From Channallabes apus (lineage: Eukaryota; Chordata; Actinopteri; Siluriformes; Clariidae): 64,000 nucleotides of DNA. Within the stretch, counting starts at the first letter, position 1. Every line of letters starts with the position of its first letter. Made by a program: the position numbers and the translations under genes. A model generated the notes under the pieces. That model did not search any database. It was not told the origin of the DNA and saw nothing but the letters and a program-made list of their open reading frames with translations. Positions 1 to 10,965 of the stretch are shown here, one piece after another. The stretch lies in assembly GCA_030522415.1 (NCBI GenBank), contig CM060112.1:1444001-1508000 (forward strand). The letters are read 5' to 3'.

Positions 1-370
<370 letters not shown>

Positions 371-720
371 TGACACACAGAACTTTTCAGGGACACAAAA
401 TTATTCAGGAAGTTATAAATAAGGACACGCTGCTGTTACCCTTGGAAAGTGTAGCTAGGTTTATCCTAAATCATTTTTTAACACTAATTGGGTGATCAGA
501 AATGTGTCCCTACATCCAAATATTTTCCGGATGTATATATAGTATGTAATTGTTTTTTATAATCTGCATTAATTTCAAAGATTAGACATGTAATAAATGT
601 ACATTTACAGATTGTTTTTATGATTGAAATTTGGGTTTGTTCCTTGCACCTCTTACTGCACATTTGGAGCGGACCGACGATTTCCTGCTGCTGCCATGAA
701 CGTTATAGAACTTAATAAAC
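371..720 (+). other. 3' UTR of ZNF-A with decayed last finger and polyA signals
   Basis: Bases 371-470 still resemble, out of frame, the last finger and tail of ZNF-B (the FQGHK...NKD stretch here matches FQRHK...NKD there). Farther on, short blocks match the ZNF-B 3' UTR: a 'ttagacatgtaat' block and a 'gattgaaat..g.gtttgttcc' block. Two AATAAA hexamers (592-597 and 714-719) are candidate polyadenylation signals. From 721 to about 1380 the sequence is AT-rich and I see no gene or recognisable repeat. Confidence 0.6.
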
Positions 721-1383
721 AATAATCATGTCCTTTTTTTTTTCTCAGATAACTTAAAATGGTCATCCATAGCAAAGCTGTTACTGTACGTTTTGTTTTT
801 GTCTTTACGTTTCTTAAATTTGGTTAACTCAGTCCTGTCTTATTTAAAATATATATATTATTTGGCCATTTCTTATTTATATGCAAGTACGTGGGTTACA
901 TTTAAAATGTATAACTGTATTGAGCATTTACGGGGGGGGAATTTAAGATTGGATGCCTATTTCTGATGTTTAGCATGTTAATGTATGCAACCATGTTGTA
1001 GATCAGACAAAAGAATAATTCAGCATTGACCTTTTGGTAAGTTTGAGAAAAAGGACGTAACATTAATATGACATTTGTATTAGGTTTAGAAACTGACAGT
1101 AATTTGATGAGTAAGGACCATTATCTTGTTTTTGCTTACTATATGTTGTGTATTTGTCTTTTGTATAATAAAATATTTTGTTCCTATATACTCAGCCTTC
1201 TTCTGCATGAATATGGTGTAGTAGGAGTTTGTGTTTTGTGTGGTTATTAAAATAAAGTTTTCTAGTAAAGACTTGACAAGCCAAAGTAAGAGGTTAATAT
1301 TTGCAAGTCTGTAAAAGAACTTCTGACAAGTAACTTGCACAGGCTTGAACATTAATAGAAATCTTTGAGCTAACTGAATAATT

Positions 1384-1855
1384 GTTTAATACACTGCCTG
1401 GCAAAAAGAGGATGCCATTTCAGAAGGATCAAACAAAGAAAACAGCTGCACCATCAACTGGAGATTAGAGATCACTTAATTGCTTGGTGAAGCTGCATGG
1501 TAAAAAAATCAACAGAAGAAATCAGAGCTATGTTTACTAGTAAAAGTCAGTGTGATGAGAACTCAGGATTGGGACTAAACAGCTGTGCGTCCATAAGAAA
1601 ACCACTCTTTAGTGAGACTACTCAGAAAAAAGGCTTCAGTTGGTTAAGGAGACTGGACTTTTGAGTGATGGGAAAAGGTCATGTGACCTGATGAGTCCAG
1701 ATTGATCCTATTCCAGAGTGATGGGCGTGTCAGGGTAAGAAGGGAAGCACATGAAGTGATGCACCCATCATGCATAGTGTCCACTGTACAAGCCTCTGGA
1801 GACAGTGGTATGATCTGGGGATTGCTATTTTCTTTAATGAAGACGTACAACAAGC
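1384..1855 (+). mobile_element. Degenerate Tc1-like transposon relic
   Basis: The block opens with a Tc1-type end ('actgcctggcaaaaagaggatgcc') and contains a decayed transposase. In the + strand one can still read DESR-LxLFQSDGRVRVRRE followed by VxASG-(D/G)S-MIWG, the region after the first catalytic Asp of Tc1-like DDE transposases. Frames are broken and the element stops at about 1855 without the rest of the catalytic core. A second copy with the same breakage pattern lies at 5905-6300. It is a dead fragment. From 1856 to 2280 I recognise nothing. Confidence 0.65.
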
Positions 1856-2305
1856 ATAGTCATTCCTTTGTGTCATAGATTACTATAAGCTGTCCTATGA
1901 ACTATGAAATAACTTAAAAAGTGTCTTTTTTTATCAGTAAACTAACACTGACGGCATCAGAAGCACAGCAGCAGCTCAGGATGTCAGTGACATTAAACTA
2001 AGTTAGTTTTAATAATTTAATAGTTTAATAATTTGATAGTTCATGTAAGCTGGGCATTATCCCTTACGAAAACAAATATACTATTGTGCTCTGAGAAACA
2101 CTGGGACTTTCTGCAATATTCTCTTATTCTGGTAAGTGAGTACTTTGTTGTGTAGTTACTGTGTATAGTGTTTTATGTCAGTCTGTACTTTGAGAGCCAC
2201 AAACAACTGGAATCAAAATCCTTGTGTCTGTCAGCATGCTTAGCGAATAAAACATTCTGAGTTTGTGTAGGAAAAGCATGAATATATATACACACACACA
2301 CACAC

Positions 2306-2489
2306 ATTTAGGCAGACGCTCTTATCCAGAGCGACTTACATTTTTTAAAATCTCATTACACATCTGAGCAGTTGAGGGTTAAGGGCTTTGCTCAAGGGCC
2401 CAACAGTGGCAACTTGGTGGTTGTGGGGTTTGAACCTGGGATCTTCTGAACCGTAGTCCAATGCCTTAACCACTGAGCTACCCCTGTTA
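2306..2489 (-). mobile_element. tRNA-derived SINE with the 'taagtcgctctggataagagcg' type tail
   Basis: Read on the minus strand, this begins with a tRNA-like head: an A box ('tagctcagtggttaaggc', near 2470-2487) and a B box ('ggttcaaaccc', near 2430). It then runs through a body into the widespread fish tail '...agtcgctctggataagagcgtctgcc' at about 2310-2340. This makes it a pol III-type retroposon and not a tRNA gene. A short TA/CA microsatellite (2283-2305) abuts its tail end. Other copies or tails lie at 46027-46193, 30231-30277 and 26990-27031. Confidence 0.8.
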
Positions 2490-2590
2490 GTTATATTTAT
2501 ATATATTATGGCAAGCCGTTTAGGAAAATATTCATGAGAGAATTGAATGAAAAGTCTGAATATATTTAATAGATTCCAAATATATTGAAC

Positions 2591-2700
2591 GGCGGCGCGG
2601 TGGTGTAGTGGTTAGCACTGTCGCCTTGCACCTCCAGGGTTCGATTCCCGTCTCTGTGTGCATGGAGTTTGCATGTTCCCTGCCTTCTTTTCTTGAGTGT
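2591..2700 (+). mobile_element. Truncated Mermaid/DANA-like tRNA SINE
   Basis: The stretch 'gcggtggtgtagtggttagcactgtcgcc' followed by 'ggttcgattcccg' carries the A- and B-box head typical of the Mermaid/DANA family, and continues into 'gagtttgcatgttccc' before breaking off. Longer copies are at 8108-8400 and 10390-10748. Confidence 0.75.
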
Positions 2701-2757
2701 TCAGGCAAGTTTTGATCAGTAAAGATTTTTTTTATTTAACTTTGTTAGATGAAGTTA

Positions 2758-3479
2758 CAGTGGAACATCGGGTTGCGAGTAACCGGTTTGCGAACGTTCC
2801 ACAAGACGGGCAAAAATTTTATTACGTTTTGATTTGATTTTACAAGAACCATCGAGAAGTATCAAGTATCATGTATCACGCATACGCTTCTTGTTTTGAC
2901 ACTGAACGTGACATGATCACAACTGTGCCAATGGTTCTACAGTAGTCTCTCATGCTGCGGAATTGTGGGTAATCGTCTCCCATGCTTGGTCTCAGTGCGC
3001 GTCTCTCAACTGGTATAATCAACATCCGTGCACAGATTTACTGTAACACTCTGAGCACGTGTGCGCACCTAAAGCATCTTTTATTTTGTGTTTGTATGTG
3101 TGTGTGTGTGAAAGTCGTCCTTTCAAATGACACTTGCTTTTGCTTTACATTCGCGCACACACGTAAAGCAAAAGCAAGGGTCATTAGAGAGGTTAAAGAT
3201 CCATTTTCTCTCTCTCTCTGTCAGCCTGCACTGATTCTGGTAGTGTGTGTGTGAGTGTGTGCGCGCGCCCCCACGTCATTAGACGGAGTGCCCCTTCTCT
3301 CCTCCTCTCACCTTCTCACACACACACTCTAACGGACACACTGCTTGGTCGAGATTCTTTCCAAGTGCAGGTTACTTTGTTTTATTTTTTCTTTACAGCA
3401 GTGATTCCTTTAGTGTGTGTGCGCGCTTGAGTGTCATTAGAGAGGTTCCTTGTTTATTTTCTTGTTAAAAGTGTTTCCA

Positions 3480-3537
<58 letters not shown>

Positions 3538-3830
3538 TTGTCCTGCACAATAGCCCTCCTTTCCTCTTCAATAAGAGAGGATGGAGAGGGGAGGGAGTCA
3601 TTCCTACTCTTATCTTACTTTAGCTACACACACATATACACAGCACATGCGCGCACAAACACTAACGGAAACACTTATCTGTCGGGATTTATTTAAATTT
3701 TTTTCAAAGGTAACGTTAAGGTTGCAGGTTAATTAGTTTTATTTTTACTTTATATTTTGTATTAATAATTTTTTTTATATTTATTTTTCGTGGTGGGGAA
3801 TTAAATAATCTGAGCTTCCATTCAGATTTT
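2758..3830 (+). mobile_element. MITE copy A (TA-flanked, TIR CAGTGGAAC-TCGG), 3' decayed
   Basis: Starting right after a TA dinucleotide (2756-2757), the sequence opens with the terminal repeat 'cagtggaacatcgggttgcgagt' shared with copies C (7031-7816) and D (48775-49480). The body matches those copies ('aagtatcaagtatcatgtatcacgc', 'ggaattgtgggtaatcgtctcc'). It includes a long pure GT microsatellite (about 3483-3533), several shorter GT runs and internal duplications. The right terminal repeat is no longer intact (last similarity near 3800-3830). No transposase is present. TA target and short CAG...CTG ends fit the Tc1/mariner/pogo superfamily; the exact family is not established. From 3831 to 4488 the sequence is AT-rich with no feature I can support. 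Confidence 0.65.
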
Positions 3831-4488
3831 CATATTGCCAAACTTACCAAAGTTTCTGATTAGACCATCCTTTATTTACTAGTTCTTTTCTCCTCCATTT
3901 CATACTTTTATGTAAATACTTATCGTAAATGACCATTCTAACAGTACTGAGTAAAAAACTAGGAAACTAACAGTGAAGCGCCGTCGTCTGAGACTCTTCT
4001 CATAAATGGTTACATAAACAATTTTCACCATATCAATTGTTTAAAGGTTCATGAAAAAAAAGTTAACTATTTTTTTTAAAAATCAGCCACACAATATTGA
4101 TTTTTATGTGTTTAATAAACAGGGTTCGTCAGATCGAGTTACAAACCCTAGTCACAGGGTTGGACAGTTTCACATCAATCAATTTTTGTTTAAATGTTCA
4201 TGAAAAAAAATTGTAAAGCAATTAAAATAAAAAAAAAGAAAAGAAATAAAAGGAAATTAATTAAAGATGTATAAATAAAAAAGTAAAATACTGAAGATTT
4301 GGGAAGCTCAAGAAGAATTCAAATTGTACTTTTTTTATTTGACTTTTTTTATTTGCATTTTTAAAATTAGCATTTAGGCAAAATACACACAATACACACA
4401 ATAGTCAAAGACTAAAATCTCTTATTTAGATGATTATTTAGACCGGGTAAAGCAATCTAAGTGGAGTCTTCTCCGGTTATTTATGCGA

Positions 4489-4714
4489 GTGCACTAATCC
4501 TCCAGCAGATGGCGCTGTGCGCATGTACATCACACATTCCCAGGAGCAGAAGAAGCCGTGCTGCAGTGTTGCTGATTGATGAGCTGAGCTTCTCCGACTC
4601 TACTAATCATCTTTACATTCCAATATTTCTGACCGGGTTTTACCCCCACAGTTCCATCTGATCCGTTGTGGGTGTATTTGAGGTGGTTAACTGCGTTCTG
4701 CTGTAAAGCTCAAG
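4489..4714 (+). promoter_or_regulatory. P1: ZNF 5' module / putative non-coding first exon (of ZNF-B)
   Basis: This is the most diverged of five copies of a module that begins 'gtgcactaatcctccag' and ends at a consensus splice donor, 'ctcaag|gtaagt' (junction 4714/4715). The module contains no long ORF conserved among copies. With the donor, its position upstream of ZNF coding exons and its repetition with each ZNF unit, a first exon plus core promoter is the simplest reading. P1 differs from P2-P5 in its first 60 bases (it has 'cagatggcgctgtgcgcatg'), which creates a P1-only ORF I do not regard as coding. Expected partner: ZNF-B, with an intron of about 3.9 kb to 8616. The transcription start is not visible. 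Confidence 0.65.
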
Positions 4715-4855
4715 GTAAGTTAGACTCTTATTCTATTTCACAATGTTAAATTTCCCAGTAATTCATTCTTTAAACTTGAATTTCTTTTAACTTGGTTAGT
4801 CTTTTCCACTCCTCTTTATAGCAGCTCAGCTTTGTGACTTTAGATCAGTTACTGT

Positions 4856-4892
<37 letters not shown>

Positions 4893-5077
4893 GCCTGGTT
4901 AAATATAAAGCCCTGACTATACTAGTCACTGTGCTAATTTTTTACCCTCAGGAGGATGTGGAGAGTTGGTTAATAAATAACCTCCAAGCAGATATTATAT
5001 TAGGATATGTAACCAGGTCTGCATAGTACAGATGAACCTAATCAAGTGCAGATTCATATTCCACCCATTCTCAGATA
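4715..5077 (+). other. Putative intron 1 of ZNF-B, start; CA microsatellite
   Basis: This begins with the donor gtaagt and holds a pure CA run at about 4859-4891. Nothing else is recognisable. The putative intron continues through the repeats described next to about 8616. Confidence 0.45.
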
Positions 5078-5849
5078 CAGTGGAACCTTAGATTACGAGC
5101 ATAATTCATTCCGGAAGCAGGCTCGTATTTCATCAAAGCGCATTATCCCATTAGAAATAATGGAAACTCAAATTATTCGTTCCACAGCCCAAAAAAATAA
5201 AAACATAAAAAATAATTAATACAAAACCTTCTTCTTTGTCTTTCGGCTGTTCCCTTTCAGGGTCGCCACAGCGAATCATCTGCCTCCATCTAACCCTATC
5301 CTCTGCATCCTCTTCTCTCACACCAACTAACTTCATGTCCTCTCTCACTGCATCCATAAATCTCCTCTTTGGTCTTCCTCTAGACCTCCTGCCTGGCAGT
5401 TCCAACCTCAGCATCCTTCTACCGATATATTCACCATCTCTCCTCTGAACATGTCCAAACCACCTCAATCTGGCCTCTCTGATTTTATCTCCAAAACATC
5501 TCACATGGGTTGTCCCTCTGATGAACTCATTCTTGATCCTATCCATCCTTGTCACTCCCAAAGAGAACCTCAACATCTCCATCTCTGCTAGCTCCAGCTC
5601 TGCCTCCTGTCTTTTCTTCAGTGCCACTGTCTCTAAGCCGTAGAGCATCGCTGGTCTCACCACTGTGCTGTACACCTTTCCTTTCATTCTCGCTGATACT
5701 CTTTTATCGCACAACACACCTGACACTTTTCTACAATTAGTACAAAATATAAAGTAAAAATAAAACAAATTAACCTGAACTTTACCTTTAAAAAAAGAGT
5801 ACAAATAAATCCCGACAGATAAGTGTTTCCGTTTTTATACGCGCAGGCG

Positions 5850-5903
<54 letters not shown>
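5078..5903 (-). mobile_element. MITE copy B, inverted, split by an RTE LINE fragment
   Basis: Flanked on the left by TA (5076-5077), this starts 'cagtggaaccttagattacgagc', which is the right-hand end of copies C/D/E in reverse orientation. The other half runs from 5748 to a long GT/TG microsatellite (about 5850-5901), where the copy is truncated. Between the halves lies an RTE LINE piece (5227-5734), flanked by a near-perfect 13-bp duplication (5214-5226 and 5735-5747, one mismatch). The LINE therefore arrived after the MITE. Confidence 0.75.
5227..5734 (-). pseudogene. RTE-type LINE, 3' end of reverse-transcriptase ORF
   Basis: On the minus strand this reads the C-terminal part of an RTE-clade ORF2: RMDRIKNEFIRGTTHVRCFG, then a REARLRWFGHVQRR segment, LELPGRRSRGRPKRRFMD, and a DRVRWRQMIRCGDPEREQPKD terminus. 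It then ends in a short GAAGAAG-type 3' tail (5227-5240). These are the post-RT segments common to fish RTE elements (the RWFGHV and GRPK motifs). The piece is 5'-truncated, as is usual for LINE insertions, and cannot move by itself. Related pieces are at 29146-30128, 54232-54719 and 61757-61985. Confidence 0.85.
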
Positions 5904-5904
5904 A

Positions 5905-6300
5905 GCTGTGTCCCCATAAGAAACCCACTTGTTAAGTGAGACTAATCGAAAAAAATAATTCTTTAGTTTACTAGAGAGCATGTGACCTGATGAGTCCAGA
6001 CTGACCCTATTCCAGAGTGATGGGCGTGTCAGGGTAAGAAGGGAAGAACATGAAGCGATGCTCCATCATGTATAGTGTCCACTGTACAAGCCTCTGGAGA
6101 CAGTGTTATGATCTGGGGTTGATCAGTTGCTCAGGTGTAGACTCAGCAACTTTATGTGGCAATAAAATGAATGTAATGATTCACTGGGTTATCACATCTA
6201 TGGAGGTTTAATCCCCTCATGCCATGGACATATTCCAGGAGTAAGAGTGAGAGAGCGGATCTGGGACCATGAGGAATCATTTACACACATGAACTGTAAA
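5905..6300 (+). mobile_element. Second degenerate Tc1-like relic
   Basis: This carries the same decayed segment as 1384-1855 (DESRLTLFQSDGRVRVRRE, then a VQASGDSVMIWG stretch), continuing to about 6300 with remnants of the following region ('ccatggacatattccaggagtaagagtga'). Frames are broken throughout. It begins directly at the truncated GT end of MITE copy B. Confidence 0.6.
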
Positions 6301-7030
6301 ACAATCGAAATGCTGATCTTATATAATTATATTATCTACCAGCGTTAGTATGCATCGTTGACGGTTAACGAATTTGTAGAAATAGTTAAAAGGTTAAAGC
6401 TAAAAATTATCTGATGAGCTTTAATGTAATTAGGGATATTATTATTTCAGGTTGAAGCCCATGTATGTCTGTCTGTCTTTCTGTATCGCAAAACTCTCTC
6501 TAACATTAATACAAAGAAATGTCATTTTGTAAGACTGAGTATCTTGCGTCTTGTTTATGCTAAGTTGTACTTCTGTCATCAGCCAAGTACACTCCTGTTT
6601 AAAGTAGATTATTAAATATGGCATTCAACTGTAACATAACAATTTTTATTTAACATTTTGGTTTTATCGGATAACGTCACTTTTAGTTTAGGTATTTTAC
6701 AAGCCCTTACCTTATACTGCGGATATGTTTGCTCTAACGACCCGTGTTTTATCTCATCGTGGCACATTACTGCTTACATTACTGCTTGTTACTAGCCCCA
6801 CAGTTACGGGAATATACTGTATGAGACAAACTGAATTTAAACCTCCTGCAGGAAGAATAAACATACATTGATCTGTCCATTCATCTCTGAAGATTCGGTT
6901 TTCATAGACTACTTGCCTTACTCCAAGTAAGCCATGTTTCTCTATGGTGAGAATTTACAGTAGGTGCTTTGTATATACAGTACATTATGGTCCTTTCTGT
7001 GTATTTTGCGCACTCTGTGTATCCACAGTA
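6301..7030. other. AT-rich spacer, no gene seen
   Basis: I see no coding region or known repeat. One detail: a 41-base stretch at 6325-6365 recurs exactly at 7637-7677 inside MITE copy C (see findings). Confidence 0.5.
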
Positions 7031-7816
7031 CAGTAGAACCTTGGATTGCGAGTAACCCGGGTTGTGAGCGTTCCGCAAGATGACCAAAAATGTTTAATAA
7101 ATTTTGCCTTGTTAAACGAGCAAGTCTTGATATACTTGTCAAGTATCAAGTATCATGACACACATTCTTATTTTGACGTCGAACGTCACGTGTCACAACT
7201 GAGCCAATGGTTCTTCTCTCTCTAGTGCGGCGGAATTAAGGGTAATCTTCTCCCTGCACAGTCTCAGTATAATCAACATCTGTGCACGCGAGTACTGTTT
7301 ACTATAACACTGTGACCGTGTGTACAGTATGTGCACGTAAAGCACCTTTTATTTTCTGTTTGTGTGTGTTTGGGACGACATTAAACCGCACACCAGTTTA
7401 CAGAATAGAGACTCACCCACGCACTTGTGAGGGTTAGTCTCTATTCGGTAAACTGAGTGTGTGTGTGTTTGTGAAAGACGTCCTACACAGCAGCCACCTT
7501 CCCCACCCCACCCCTTCTCTGCAGGCTAGTTCCTCCTCCTCTTCTCTCTCTGGTTTCAATCACTTCACCCACGATTCTTTTCAAAGCTAAAGTGCAGGTT
7601 AATTATTTTAACTTTTTTATTATTTAGTTCTGTTACAATTATATTATCTACCAGCGTTAGTATGCATCGTTGACGGTATGAATATTCTTGGGTTGTGGAA
7701 TGAATCATCGGAGGTTCCATTATTTCTTATGGTGGAAATCCACTTTGATATACGAGTGTTTTGATATATAAGTACGCTTCCGGAATAAATTATGCTCACA
7801 ATCCAAGTTTTCACTG
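7031..7816 (+). mobile_element. MITE copy C, full length with TA duplication
   Basis: This is a complete 786-bp copy flanked by TA on both sides (7029-7030 and 7817-7818). The left end is 'cagtagaaccttggattgcgag' and the right end is its inverted counterpart ('ctcacaatccaagttttcactg'). The interior has the family landmarks (the 'aagtatcaagtatcat' block, GT runs, a CT-rich stretch) and no ORF. It also carries a 41-base insert (7637-7677) that other copies lack. The element is non-autonomous. Confidence 0.75.
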
Positions 7817-8107
7817 TAAACTATCGCATTGATTGGTTCTGTTGAGTGCTTGTATAGCCACATTTACCTAGAGGGAAAAAGCGGTGTATACATCCAAAAA
7901 AGCATTGGATGCTGTGACTTAATCTGGCACAAAACTGCTCATAATGTCCCCTCTACTCAACACTTAGATTTATTTTATGGTGCAGGTTTAACTTCAGACA
8001 AATACAGAAGGACTGACAGACTGTTGAGCTAGTTTTGCATGATGCTGTGACAATCAGTTTTAAATCAGACATACAGACAGAAATTTTTCTGAGGCTGGTT
8101 TTGGGTC

Positions 8108-8400
8108 TGCAGCACAGTGGTGTAGTGATTAGCACTGTCGCCTTGCACCTCCAGAGTCCGGGTTCAATTCCCGTCCAGACTCGATTCTCGTCTCTGTGTG
8201 CATGAGTTTCCTCTGGGTACTCCGGTTTCCTCCCACAGTCCAAAGACCTGCAGATTAGGTTAATTGGTGCTTCAAATTAGCTGAGTGTGAATGAGTGTGT
8301 ATACTGTGTGTCCTGTGATGGATTGGCACCCAGTCCAGGGTGAACCATGCCATGTGCACTAAGTCACCTGGGATAGGCTCCTAGGCTCCGGTGGTTTCGG
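8108..8400 (+). mobile_element. Mermaid/DANA-like tRNA SINE, 3' end lost
   Basis: The tRNA-like head 'cagtggtgtagtgattagcactgtcgcc' with B box 'gggttcaattcccg' is followed by the family body: 'gtttcctctgggtactccggtttcctcccacagtccaaag', the 'gattaggttaattggtgc' block and 'gatggattggcacccagtccagggtg'. The copy degrades after 'gggataggctcctaggctcc', without the usual 'ggataaagcgg' end. Confidence 0.8.
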
Positions 8401-8616
8401 TTCCTTCAATGTATGAATTTTTCCGACCAATGTTCAGACAAAACCTCTCTTTTATTAATATATATATCATTATTTATCAAATTTTCTGGCTTTAAGTTCT
8501 TAAGTTTTAAGTTTCAATTTTTACCTGATATTTTTTACTTTATTACTGAAAAAAATTAAGTCTGATGTTATTTGTACAGCTGGACAATTGTCCATTTATT
8601 CTTCTTTCTAATGCAG

Positions 8617-8769
8617 GTATGAGTTGTCCAGTCTCTTCATGCTGTCCTCTTTCCTACATGTCCTAAATTAATTTAAAATCATTCAGAGATTCAGCTGGGA
8701 TGAATCTTGAGATTAAATGTGAGAGTTTGGAACCTACAGAGATCTCCAGTACTCACCAAATATCATCAG
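8617..8769 (+). CDS. Probable 5' coding exon of ZNF-B (N-terminal module)
   Basis: An acceptor-like 'ttctttctaatgcag' ends at 8616 and a donor-like 'cag|gtactt' sits at 8769/8770. An ATG at 8700-8702 opens a frame reading MNLEIKCESLEPTEISSTHQ. This matches the N-terminus encoded by the next exon (MRSHEAKFEILEPTESSSSHQ) and those of ZNF-C, -D and -E. If spliced to an acceptor ending at 9065 ('ttctccatag'), the join gives a Gly codon and runs in frame through VPAT into the ZNF-B start at 9080, so the protein would carry the N-terminal motif twice. Unspliced, the frame stops at 8805-8807. The exon could instead be a decayed duplicate. The splice-frame agreement is seen in the sequence; use of the exon is inference. 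Confidence 0.45.
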
Positions 8770-9079
8770 GTACTTCCAACACCAACAACTCTCACAGAAA
8801 CCCTTGAGGAGAACCAGATTTAAATGGGAACATCAAATAGTGGGTTATAATTCAATACTGTTCCACAAATGTGTGCTATAATTTAACAAATGTGTGCTAT
8901 GATATAAAAAATCAGCAGAATCCGGGTGTGATAAAACACTAAAGCAAGAGTCTGTTGACCATAAACTGTTTTTGGGATGTACAATTTTGAGGCACTTATT
9001 TTCAACCAGAAATTGGAATCCATAGTCTGCTTTCTTTCATATTTTATACCTGTATTTCTCCATAGGAGTTCCAGCCACG

Positions 9080-10084
9080 ATGAGGTCACATGAGGCTAAA
9101 TTTGAGATTCTGGAACCCACAGAGAGCTCCAGTAGTCACCAACCTTTATCTGGTCCTCTCCATGCTAATACCTCTTTCAGAAAAGTGCACAAACATCATC
9201 ATCATAATCAGTGTCCATGTTGTGGGAAGAGATACAGTAAAATGGGGAACCTTAAAAAGCACCAGTGTGTTCAGACACGACGAAAGCTGTATCAGTGCCC
9301 GAACTGTGACAAGAGCTTCAAACAGAACCACTCTCTTAAAGTACACCAACGCATTCACACCGGAGAGAAACCGTATCACTGTGCAGAGTGTGGGCGGAGT
9401 TTCACCATCCTGAGCAGTCTCCAACACCATCATCGCATTCACACAGGAGAAAAGCCTCATCAGTGCTCAGAGTGCGGCAAGAGTTTCACACAAAGGAGCT
9501 CTTTAATAAAACACCAGCGCATTCACACAGGAGACCGGCCGTATCCGTGCTCAGAATGTGGCATGAGTTTTACACAAAGAGGTAATCTACTAATACACAA
9601 ACTAATCCACACGGGACAGAAGCCGTATCAGTGTGTGGACTGCGGTAAGAGTTTTACCCAAAGGGGAATTTTCCAAGAACACCGGATGATTCACACAGGA
9701 GAGAAGCCGCATCAGTGCTCAGAGTGTGGGAAGGGTTTCACTAAGAGGAATAATCTCATTAAACACCAGAGAATTCACACAGGAGAGAAGCCGTATGTCT
9801 GCTCACAGTGCTGGAAGAGTTTTACAGAGAGCAGTCATCTCATAAAACACCAGCGTGTTCACACAGGAGAGAAACCATATCAGTGCTTAGACTGTGGGAG
9901 GAGCTTCACCGACAGGGGGAATCTGCTGCAACATCAGCGCGTTCACACTGAAGAAAAGCTGTACTGTGCAGAGTGCGGCAAGAGTTTTAAGAACCAAAGA
10001 AGTTTTCAGCGACACAAACGCATTCACGCAGTTACAAATAAAGACATTCTGCAGTCCTCCTCAGAAAGAGCAGGGGTTACTTAG
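9080..10084 (+). CDS. ZNF-B: C2H2 zinc-finger protein, 10 fingers (first degenerate)
   Basis: The exon has 334 codons from ATG 9080 to a TAG at 10082-10084. Residues 1-45 are a KRAB-less N-terminal region starting MRSHEAKFEILEPTESSSSHQ and ending in a His/Asn-rich run. Finger 1 (about residues 47-68) keeps both Cys but has HQCVQ where H-x3-H is expected, so it is probably unable to bind zinc. Fingers 2-10 are canonical. Contact residues -1/3/6 for fingers 2-10 are QSV, ISH, QSK, QNI, QIE, KNK, EHK, DNQ, NSR. The linker before finger 10 is irregular (HTEEKL). The expected role is nuclear sequence-specific DNA binding, probably regulatory; the target is unknown. A splice acceptor ends at 9065, and the upstream first exon is probably P1 (4489). 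ZNF-A is the closest paralogue by 3' UTR. Confidence 0.9.
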   Translation: MRSHEAKFEILEPTESSSSHQPLSGPLHANTSFRKVHKHHHHNQCPCCGKRYSKMGNLKKHQCVQTRRKLYQCPNCDKSFKQNHSLKVHQRIHTGEKPYHCAECGRSFTILSSLQHHHRIHTGEKPHQCSECGKSFTQRSSLIKHQRIHTGDRPYPCSECGMSFTQRGNLLIHKLIHTGQKPYQCVDCGKSFTQRGIFQEHRMIHTGEKPHQCSECGKGFTKRNNLIKHQRIHTGEKPYVCSQCWKSFTESSHLIKHQRVHTGEKPYQCLDCGRSFTDRGNLLQHQRVHTEEKLYCAECGKSFKNQRSFQRHKRIHAVTNKDILQSSSERAGVT

Positions 10085-10330
10085 GTTTATTCTAGCTAAT
10101 ATTATTTTTTGACAATTTCATAGACTCAAAATTAATGATTTGGGTCATTACATTTATATCCAAATGTATTTTTATGTGTTTATTATGTTTTTGTTTTCCA
10201 GTTAAGATAAATTGGACATGTAATTAGAGAGTAAAGTTGCAGGCATTGATGATTGAAATGTGAGTTTGTTCCCTGCACCTGCCTCCATCTCAGCAGTGAC
10301 CAAGGTGACATCATGCTGTTACTTTGAACT
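10085..10330 (+). other. 3' UTR of ZNF-B
   Basis: This AT-rich tract follows the stop and shares blocks with the ZNF-A 3' UTR ('acatgtaat', 'gattgaaatgtgagtttgttccctgcacct'), evidence that A and B arose by tandem duplication including the UTR. No clean AATAAA precedes the SINE at 10390. Confidence 0.5.
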
Positions 10331-10389
10331 TTCTATAACTTCCTGAAGTCTTCAGATTCAGATCTTTTGATATTAAAGTATATTTAAGA

Positions 10390-10748
10390 GGTGGTGTAGT
10401 GGTTAGCACTGTTGCCCTGCACCTCCAGGGTCCGGGTTCGATTCCCGGCCAGCCTTGATTCCCGTCTTTGTGGGCATGGAATTTGCATGTTCTCCCCGTG
10501 CTTGGTGGGTTTCCTCCGGGTACTCCGGTTTCCTCCCACAGTCCAAAGATGCAGGTTAGGCTAATTGGCGTTCCCAATTTGCGTGTAGTGAGTGAATGAG
10601 TGTCTGTCTGTGTGTATGTGTGTGTGCCCTGCGATGGATTGGCACCTTGTACAGGGTGTACCATGCCTATTGCCCTAAGTCTCCTGGGTTAGGCTCCAGG
10701 TCCCTGCGTCCCTGAAGACAGGATAAAGCGGTATAGAGGATGTGAGTG
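10390..10748 (+). mobile_element. Mermaid/DANA-like tRNA SINE, full length with target duplication
   Basis: Complete copy: head 'gtggtgtagtggttagcactgttgcc', B box 'gggttcgattcccgg', body with 'tgcatgttctccccgtg' and 'actccggtttcctcccacagtcc', and end 'gacaggataaagcggtatagagg'. A 9-bp direct repeat 'tatttaaga' flanks it (10381-10389 and 10749-10757), as expected for retroposition. The insertion lies just behind ZNF-B. Confidence 0.85.
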
Positions 10749-10965
10749 TATTTAAGAATTAACAATAACATGAATTAAAAAAATAAAAAGATTTTTACCA
10801 AGGTACAATATACTCAGTTGTTTTCAACTTCGAAAGGTAAAGGTGTGTTTTATGTCATTATCGGTCATTAGAAAGAGAGTATTAAGATTATTTGAGTCAT
10901 ATTAGGACTTATTTGGGGGGGGGGGGGTCTTTGGCCATTCCATACTCAAATGTAAGTTGCATGTA

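Noticed and set aside
2420..2489. tRNA-like A and B boxes (also at 2591, 8110, 10392)
   Set aside because: These are heads of tRNA-derived SINEs with SINE bodies and tails; no complete cloverleaf tRNA gene is present.
4461..4661. 66-codon + strand ORF across module P1
   Set aside because: Its start codon depends on bases found only in P1, and the frame is not used as an ORF in P2-P5; no family resemblance.
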